From CAXXOK01 sp001604115 (GTDB lineage: Bacteria > Bacillota > Clostridia > Christensenellales > Aristaeellaceae), in NCBI GenBank assembly GCA_034928535.1, contig JAYFOV010000023.1, forward strand, positions 35,692 to 99,691: a stretch of 64,000 bases of DNA. The letters run 5' to 3'. The notes under the pieces are model-generated. The model did no database searches and was not told the origin of the DNA. It saw nothing but the letters and a program-made list of their open reading frames with translations. Positions 59,120-64,000 of this stretch are shown here, piece by piece; position 1 is the first letter of the stretch, and every line of letters starts with the position of its first letter. A program made the position numbers and the translations under genes.

Positions 59120-59850
59120 TTACTGTGCACGCGACCTGGGAGGCGGACAACCTGGGTGTGGACGCCTATGAGATCACCCTGACGGAAAGCGATACGCTGG
59201 AGGCCTTTGCCGCTGAAGAGGCACGCATGGCCGCCGAGGGCGCGCAGTACATCGTGGTCAAAACCCCGGTCAACTGCCCCGGCCTGCTCTTTGGCCTGCC
59301 GCGCATGGGCTACACCATGGTGGAGATGGTTTTTCACGTGGCCATCCGCCGGGACGCCTATCACATCCCGGCAGATATCGCCCGTTTTGACCGGGGCCTG
59401 AGCGTGCTGGAGCGCACCGGGGACGCCGACCGGGAGCGGATCTTCACACTCATCCGCAGCGGGGTATTCAAAAGCGACCGCGTGAGTATTGACCCATCGT
59501 TCACGCAGGAGCAATCCGGCAACCGCTATGCCAACTGGCTCCGGCAAATGCTGGACGCAGGCGGCAAGCTCTTTGAGGTGCTCCAGAAGGACAAGCCCTT
59601 CGGGTTTTTTGTGATCACCCGTGTGGATGAGCACACCGTGGATCCCGTGCTCATGGGCATGTATGACGAGGCCAGCGACCGCGGCATGGGCGCCCTTTTG
59701 CACAAAAAAACGCTGGACACCTGCTTTGCGCAGGATTGCACCCGCCTGACCAGCACCATCGTGAGCAACAATGCCAAGGTGCTGCGGGTGTATGTGAATG
59801 CCGGCGCCACCGTGACCGATACGCTTTACACCTATGTCAAGCACCTGTAA
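59116..59850 (+). CDS. GNAT-type N-acetyltransferase, WecD-like
   Basis: About 244 residues from GTG 59116, which overlaps the stop of the GT2 gene. The C-terminal 120 residues have the GNAT pattern (GFFVITRVDEHTVDPVLMG, RGMGALLHKKTL in the acetyl-CoA loop, SNNAKVLRVYVNAGA at the end), as in WecD and other nucleotide-sugar acyltransferases. It would transfer an acyl group to an amino sugar, or to another amine, in this pathway; the donor could be the local ACP rather than acetyl-CoA, which is inference. Confidence 0.75.
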   Translation: MITVHATWEADNLGVDAYEITLTESDTLEAFAAEEARMAAEGAQYIVVKTPVNCPGLLFGLPRMGYTMVEMVFHVAIRRDAYHIPADIARFDRGLSVLERTGDADRERIFTLIRSGVFKSDRVSIDPSFTQEQSGNRYANWLRQMLDAGGKLFEVLQKDKPFGFFVITRVDEHTVDPVLMGMYDEASDRGMGALLHKKTLDTCFAQDCTRLTSTIVSNNAKVLRVYVNAGATVTDTLYTYVKHL

Positions 59851-59901
59851 GGCAAGCTTGCCACAGCGCCCCGCAATACCACCAAGGAGGCCGCCGCATT
59901 C

Positions 59902-60264
59902 ATGAAACCGACTCTCACCCGTGTGCCGCCCAAGGATTTTTTGCTCCTGCACGGCACGCTGCTGCTCTACTCCGTGGTGAGCCTGCTGGGCAAATACGCG
60001 GGCATCAATCTGGCGGCCGGGGAGCACGGCGCAACGCTTTTGTTTCTGGCGCTGGAGTTTGTGAGCCTGGCCATCTACGCCATGCTGTGGCAACAGACGC
60101 TGCGGCGCATGCCGCTTAGCTTTGCCTACAGCAGCAAGGCAGTATGCACGCTTTGGACCTGCCTTTTTGGCATCCTGTTTCTGGGTGAGCAACTGACTTT
60201 GGGAAAGGCGGTCGGCATTGCAGTGGTGCTGTCCGGGGTGTGGCTCGTGGTGAGTGAACCATGA
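59902..60264 (+). CDS. Small DMT membrane protein, ArnE-like flippase subunit
   Basis: A 120-residue protein with four membrane helices. It carries PLSFAYSSKAVCTLWTCLFG and LFLGEQLTLGKAVGIAVVLSGV, typical of ArnE/EmrE-type proteins. ArnE with ArnF flips undecaprenyl-phosphate-aminoarabinose to the outer face in Gram-negatives. The next gene, overlapping by 4 bp, is a matching partner. Confidence 0.82.
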   Translation: MKPTLTRVPPKDFLLLHGTLLLYSVVSLLGKYAGINLAAGEHGATLLFLALEFVSLAIYAMLWQQTLRRMPLSFAYSSKAVCTLWTCLFGILFLGEQLTLGKAVGIAVVLSGVWLVVSEP

Positions 60265-60599
60265 CTGTCGGCGTGCTCATTTACCTCATCACGCCGCTCA
60301 TTGCGGCAATATCCCAGCTCCTGCTCAAACGCGCGGCGGACAATCCGGCCTACACAGGCATCCGCTTTTACCTTAACCCGCTGGTTATTTTCGCCTATGT
60401 GCTGTTTTTCGGCTGCATGCTGGCCAATGTCTATGCCCTGCAAACCCTGGAGCTGACCATCGCAAGCGTGCTGGAGACATCCGGCTTCCTGTACGTGATG
60501 GTGCTGGGCGCGCTGTACCTGCATGAAGCCATCACCCCGCGCAAGCTCATCGGCAATGCGCTCATCGTGGCGGGCATCGCCCTCACGCTGCTGCTTTAA
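60261..60599 (+). CDS. Small DMT membrane protein, ArnF-like flippase subunit
   Basis: A 112-residue protein with four membrane helices: TPLIAAISQLLLKRAAD at the start and LYLHEAITPRKLIGNALIVAGI at the end. It overlaps the ArnE-like gene by 4 bp. Together they should form a heterodimeric flippase for a polyprenyl-linked sugar. Confidence 0.82.
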   Translation: MTVGVLIYLITPLIAAISQLLLKRAADNPAYTGIRFYLNPLVIFAYVLFFGCMLANVYALQTLELTIASVLETSGFLYVMVLGALYLHEAITPRKLIGNALIVAGIALTLLL

Positions 60600-60617
60600 C
60601 GGAAGGGGAACCTGCCC

Positions 60618-61190
60618 ATGATGAAACACCTCGGCACCCAAGTGCTCACGACCCGGCGGCTCACGCTGCGCCCCTTTGCCATGGCGGACGCGCCTGCCAT
60701 GTATGTGAACTGGGCCAGCGACCCGGACGTCACGCGCTACCTCACCTGGCCAACGCATGAAAGCGTGGCCATCTCTCAGGCGGTGCTGGCGGACTGGACA
60801 AGCCGATATACCGACCCCACATGGTACCAGTGGGCAATCGTGCCCCAGAATGTGGGCGCGCCCATCGGCAGCATCGCCGTGGTGCGCATGGATCCGGAGG
60901 TGGATTCCGTGCACATCGGCTACTGCATCGGCCAGCGGTGGTGGGGGCAGGGCATGACCACCGAGGCGCTCAAGGAGGTGCTCCGCTTCTTTTTTGAGGA
61001 GGTGGGCGCCAACCGTGTGGATTCGCGGCACGATCCGCGCAACCCCGGCAGCGGCAAGGTGATGCTGCACTGCGGCATGCAGTGGGAAGGCACCATGCGC
61101 CAAGCCGACCGCAACAACCAGGGCATCTGCGATACGATGGCCTATGCCATCCTCGCGGAGGATTATTTTGCCCGCAAAGCCAAAGCCTAA
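60618..61190 (+). CDS. GNAT acetyltransferase, RimJ/RimL-like
   Basis: A 190-residue GNAT with LTTRRLTLRPFAMADA at the N-terminus, GYCIGQRWWGQGMTTEALKE (acetyl-CoA binding loop Q/R-x-x-G-x-G/M) and the C-terminal MLHCGMQWEGTMRQA. Proteins of this type acetylate protein N-termini, antibiotics or small amines. It is 18 bp downstream of the ArnF-like gene, so is likely in the same unit, though its link with the pathway is uncertain. Confidence 0.88.
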   Translation: MMKHLGTQVLTTRRLTLRPFAMADAPAMYVNWASDPDVTRYLTWPTHESVAISQAVLADWTSRYTDPTWYQWAIVPQNVGAPIGSIAVVRMDPEVDSVHIGYCIGQRWWGQGMTTEALKEVLRFFFEEVGANRVDSRHDPRNPGSGKVMLHCGMQWEGTMRQADRNNQGICDTMAYAILAEDYFARKAKA

Positions 61191-61243
61191 CGCTCCGCGC
61201 ACCGCTGCCCGGCGGCCTTGCGCGTTTGAAGGAGGACCCTCCC

Positions 61244-62263
61244 ATGCACACGGAAACCCAAACCGAAGCCAAAAAAATCATCTTTTCCGGCATCCAGCCT
61301 TCGGGCACGCTCACCTTGGGCAACTACATCGGCGCGCTGCGCAATTTCAAACTGCTGGAAGATGCCTATGACTGCATCTACTGTGTGGTCGATTTGCACG
61401 CCATCACCGTCAAGCAGGACGCAACCGAGCTGCGCAAGCGCTGCCTTTCGCTGGCGGCCATGTACCTGGCCGTGGGGCTGGATCCGGACAAGAGCCTCAT
61501 CTTTTGCCAGAGCCATGTGAGTGCCCACGCGGAACTGGCCTGGGTGCTCAACTGCGTGACCTACATGGGCGAGCTGTCCCGTATGACGCAGTTCAAGGAC
61601 AAGAGCGCCAAACATGCCGATAACATCAATGCCGGGCTGTTCACCTACCCGGTGCTCATGGCCGCGGACATCCTCCTGTACCAGACGGATCTGGTGCCGG
61701 TGGGCGCGGATCAAAAGCAGCATTTGGAGATCACCCGCGACATTGCCCAGCGCTTCAACGGCCTGTACGGGCAGAGCTTTGTGGTGCCGGAAGCCTACAT
61801 CGGCAAGGTGGGCAGCCGCGTGATGAGCCTGCAGGAGCCCACCCGTAAAATGAGCAAATCCGACCCGGAGGACACCTACATTTCCCTGCTGGACAAACCG
61901 GAGGATGTGCGCCGCAAGATCAAGCGCGCCGTGACCGACAGCGATGCGGCCATCCGCTTTGACCCGGAGGAAAAACCCGGCGTGAGCAACCTGCTTTCCA
62001 TTATCAGCGCACTCACGGGCGATCCGATGGACGCGCTGGTGGAGGGGCTTCAGGGCGGCGGCTACGGCGGGCTCAAGACCCGCGCCGCGGACGCGATCAT
62101 CGATACGCTGCAGCCTATCCAGGCGGAATATGCGCGCATCATCGCGGACAAAGCCACGTTGCAGGCCGTGCTGGACAAAGGAGCGCTGGAAGCATCCCGC
62201 CGCGCAAACCGCACGCTGGATAAAGTCAAGCGCAAAGTCGGCTTCGCCCCGCGCGGCAAATGA
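61244..62263 (+). CDS. trpS: Tryptophan--tRNA ligase
   Basis: A 339-residue class I synthetase from ATG 61244 (GAAGGAGG upstream). The ATP motif is PSGTLTLGNYIG (the HIGH counterpart, here TLGN) and the second is RKMSKSDPED; LVPVGADQKQHLEITRD contacts substrate. The length is normal for bacterial TrpRS. It charges tRNA-Trp in the cytoplasm. No T-box leader is visible in the 53-bp gap before it, so it probably shares upstream transcription. Confidence 0.97.
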   Translation: MHTETQTEAKKIIFSGIQPSGTLTLGNYIGALRNFKLLEDAYDCIYCVVDLHAITVKQDATELRKRCLSLAAMYLAVGLDPDKSLIFCQSHVSAHAELAWVLNCVTYMGELSRMTQFKDKSAKHADNINAGLFTYPVLMAADILLYQTDLVPVGADQKQHLEITRDIAQRFNGLYGQSFVVPEAYIGKVGSRVMSLQEPTRKMSKSDPEDTYISLLDKPEDVRRKIKRAVTDSDAAIRFDPEEKPGVSNLLSIISALTGDPMDALVEGLQGGGYGGLKTRAADAIIDTLQPIQAEYARIIADKATLQAVLDKGALEASRRANRTLDKVKRKVGFAPRGK

Positions 62264-62356
62264 TTCTTTCCCCCGTCGGCCGGAGCGCCGCGCAGCTCAC
62301 CTGCCCCGTCCCCGTCACTTTGACCTATCCCAATCGATTGTTTGAAGGAGCACACC

Positions 62357-63772
62357 ATGAGCCAGAATCATCAGTATGACGTAATTATCATCGGCGCAGG
62401 CCCCGCGGGCATTTTTGCCGCGCTGGAAATGACCGAGCGCAAACCCGAAAGCCGCGTGCTGATCGTGGATACCGGGCGCGCCATCAAGCGCCGCGCCTGC
62501 CCTGCGCGCATCAACGGCGTGTGTGTGCACTGCCAGCCTTGCGGCATCGTGCATGGATGGGCGGGCGCAGGCGCGTTCAGCGATGGCAAGCTGAGCCTGT
62601 CCGACGAGGTCGGCGGCCAAATCAGCGAATATATGGGGCACAAGCGTGCCATGGAATACATCCAGCGTGCGGACAGCATCTACCTGCGCTTTGGCGCCAG
62701 CCCCGTGGTGCATGGCAAGGATGACCGCCGCGTGGAGGAGATCGCCTATCAGGCAAGCCGCCACAACATCCGGCTGGTGCCCTGCCCGGTGCGCCATCTG
62801 GGCACGGAAAACGCCGGCCCTGTGCTGGGCGCGATGCACGACCATCTGGTTACCAACACCAACACGACTTTCCTGGAGCTGACCACCGCACAGGACATTT
62901 TGGTGGAGAACGGCCGTGTAACGGGCGTGCGCATCCAGCCCCAGAAGGGCGAAGGCTTTATTGTCAGCGCGCCCTACGTGGTGGCCGCCCCCGGGCGCGG
63001 CGGCGCGCAGTGGCTCAGCGAGGCTGTGGGTAAGCTTGGACTGCGCACCAAGAACAACGAGGTGGACATCGGCGTGCGGGTGGAAGTGCCCAACGCCATC
63101 ATGGACGGCCTGACCCGCGACCTGTACGAGGCCAAGCTGGTTTATTACAGCGATACGTATGAAAACAAGGTGCGCACCTTTTGCATGAACCCCGGCGGCG
63201 AGGTGAGCCAGGAGCACTACGAGGGCGGCATCGCCGTGGTGAACGGCCACAGCTATGAGGATCCGGAAAAGCGTACCGGCAACACCAACTTTGCGCTGCT
63301 GGTGAGCACCTCTTTTACCGAGCCCTTCAACCAGCCCATTGAGTATGGCCGCTACATCGCGCAGCTGGGCAATATGCTCACCGGCGGCCCCATCATGGTG
63401 CAGCGGCTGGGCGATCTGCTCAAAGGGCGCCGCACGGACGCCAGCCGGCTGAAAAAGAGCACCACGCTGCCTACGCTGGTCACCGCTGTGCCCGGGGATC
63501 TGAGCTTTGTGCTCCCGGCGCGGCACCTGACCAGCATCATCGAAGCGCTCAAAGCCTTTGACCATCTTGCTCCGGGGCTGTACAGCCAAAATACCCTGCT
63601 CTATGGGGTGGAAGTCAAATTCTACTCCAGCAAGGTGCTGGTGAACAATAACTTTGAAACCGCCATTGAAGGGCTGTATACCATCGGCGATGGCGCAGGC
63701 ATCACGCGCGGGCTCATGCAGGCCAGCGTGACCGGCATGGCCGTCGCGGATGATATCGTGAGCCGCGCCTGA
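62357..63772 (+). CDS. FAD-dependent oxidoreductase, COG2509-type
   Basis: A 471-residue flavoprotein from ATG 62357 (GAAGGAG upstream). VIIIGAGPAGIFAALEM binds FAD at the N-terminus and LYTIGDGAGITRGLMQA closes the FAD site. A cysteine-rich segment, ACPARINGVCVHCQPCGI, follows the first Rossmann strand, and GWAGAGAFSDGKLSLS is a signature of the uncharacterised FAD-dependent dehydrogenase family. The reaction is unknown. It is probably a housekeeping gene unrelated to the cluster upstream. Confidence 0.9.
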   Translation: MSQNHQYDVIIIGAGPAGIFAALEMTERKPESRVLIVDTGRAIKRRACPARINGVCVHCQPCGIVHGWAGAGAFSDGKLSLSDEVGGQISEYMGHKRAMEYIQRADSIYLRFGASPVVHGKDDRRVEEIAYQASRHNIRLVPCPVRHLGTENAGPVLGAMHDHLVTNTNTTFLELTTAQDILVENGRVTGVRIQPQKGEGFIVSAPYVVAAPGRGGAQWLSEAVGKLGLRTKNNEVDIGVRVEVPNAIMDGLTRDLYEAKLVYYSDTYENKVRTFCMNPGGEVSQEHYEGGIAVVNGHSYEDPEKRTGNTNFALLVSTSFTEPFNQPIEYGRYIAQLGNMLTGGPIMVQRLGDLLKGRRTDASRLKKSTTLPTLVTAVPGDLSFVLPARHLTSIIEALKAFDHLAPGLYSQNTLLYGVEVKFYSSKVLVNNNFETAIEGLYTIGDGAGITRGLMQASVTGMAVADDIVSRA

Positions 63773-63825
63773 CCCTGCGCGGGCGGGCGGCGAGCCAGCA
63801 TTCATGAACACCTGTCCGAAAAAGA

Positions 63826-63895
63826 TGGGTCCAGGGCAAAACCCTTGGCCGGTTTCCAAGGGGTGAAACCTTTTGGCAGGTTTGGGCAAAGCCCA
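63826..63895. repeat. GC-rich intergenic repeat, reverse orientation
   Basis: Read on the minus strand it contains GGGCTTTGCCC, AACCTGCC, and CACCCCTTGGAAACC, the same order of blocks as the repeats at 33.2 kb. The remainder of 63773-63983 shows no gene. Confidence 0.55.
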
Positions 63896-63983
63896 ACGTG
63901 CCTGAACATGAGGCCATCGGAAGCAAGCGAACAAAGGCGAGCGGTGTTGGCGCATTGCAGAGGTTCACAGACAGGACGGCAGC

Positions 63984-64000
63984 GGGGGGGGGGGGGGGGG
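63984..64000. other. Terminal homopolymer G run, probable contig-end artefact
   Basis: Seventeen consecutive G residues form the exact end of the window. Runs of this kind at a contig end are a known artefact of two-colour sequencing or of unresolved assembly, so this should not be read as biological sequence. Confidence 0.7.

Overview
The window looks like about 64 kb of a GC-rich, anaerobic member of the Firmicutes (Clostridia-like, possibly gut-associated). The evidence is an RNase J C-terminus at the left edge, AGGAGG-type ribosome binding sites on almost every gene, sigma-A promoters often with an extended TGn -10, lipoprotein/secretion signals of Gram-positive type, and anaerobic molybdenum-hydroxylase purine catabolism. 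No rRNA, tRNA, CRISPR array, insertion sequence or phage gene was seen. The last 17 bases are a pure G run, which looks like a contig-end artefact. Species cannot be fixed from the sequence alone.

Layout. (1) 1-285: end of RNase J. (2) 450-4144: a minus-strand three-gene operon encoding a MotA/ZorA-like stator, a MotB/ZorB-like OmpA protein with a long coiled coil, and a small membrane protein, divergent from a MarR regulator. (3) 4338-9574: a flavin-based extracytosolic electron-transfer locus with a five-domain FMN-binding protein, a Gx-family membrane protein, a NusG-II-domain protein, a secreted two-repeat PplA-like protein and the flavin transferase ApbE; two strong divergent promoters lie between 7210 and 7339. 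(4) 9900-20721: a seven-gene plus-strand operon for a secreted polysaccharide: a sigma-like/Pro-rich membrane protein, a coiled-coil protein, a pseudo-deacetylase fused to an SGNH domain, a PilZ-GT2 synthase (probably c-di-GMP controlled), a PgaB/IcaB-like deacetylase relative, a GH18-like protein and a triple NodB-domain deacetylase. A candidate structured RNA with its own terminator follows.

(5) 21271-45999 (minus strand): a large purine/urate catabolic island. In transcription order: an ABC transporter of the LivKHMGF type; then, from its own TTGACA/TATAAT promoter, guanine deaminase, a three-subunit xanthine dehydrogenase, YgeX and YgeY; then, after a repeat-bearing gap, YgeW, carbamate kinase, a MocA-like cytidylyltransferase, SsnA, YgfK, a fused XdhD-type molybdenum hydroxylase, a ModE-like regulator and a divergent ROK protein. 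The set matches the E. coli yge/ygf locus, whose homologues in gut anaerobes are linked to anaerobic uric acid breakdown. (6) 46468-49983: an exo/endonuclease-phosphatase family protein, an MFS transporter and a DMT transporter, each with its own promoter.

(7) 50181-61190: the most unusual region. Two DUF6056 (GT-C-like) membrane proteins are followed by SDR, acyl carrier protein, AMP-ligase, LuxE, LuxC, a GtrB/ArnC-like GT2, a GNAT, an ArnE/ArnF-like flippase pair and a second GNAT, most with overlapping or near-overlapping ends. Together they suggest a lipid-linked sugar made inside, flipped, and transferred outside, combined with an ACP-borne acyl group that is activated and reduced by a LuxE/LuxC pair. 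(8) 61244-63772: tryptophanyl-tRNA synthetase and a COG2509-type flavoprotein. A family of GC-rich intergenic repeats recurs at about 33.2, 46.3 and 63.8 kb.
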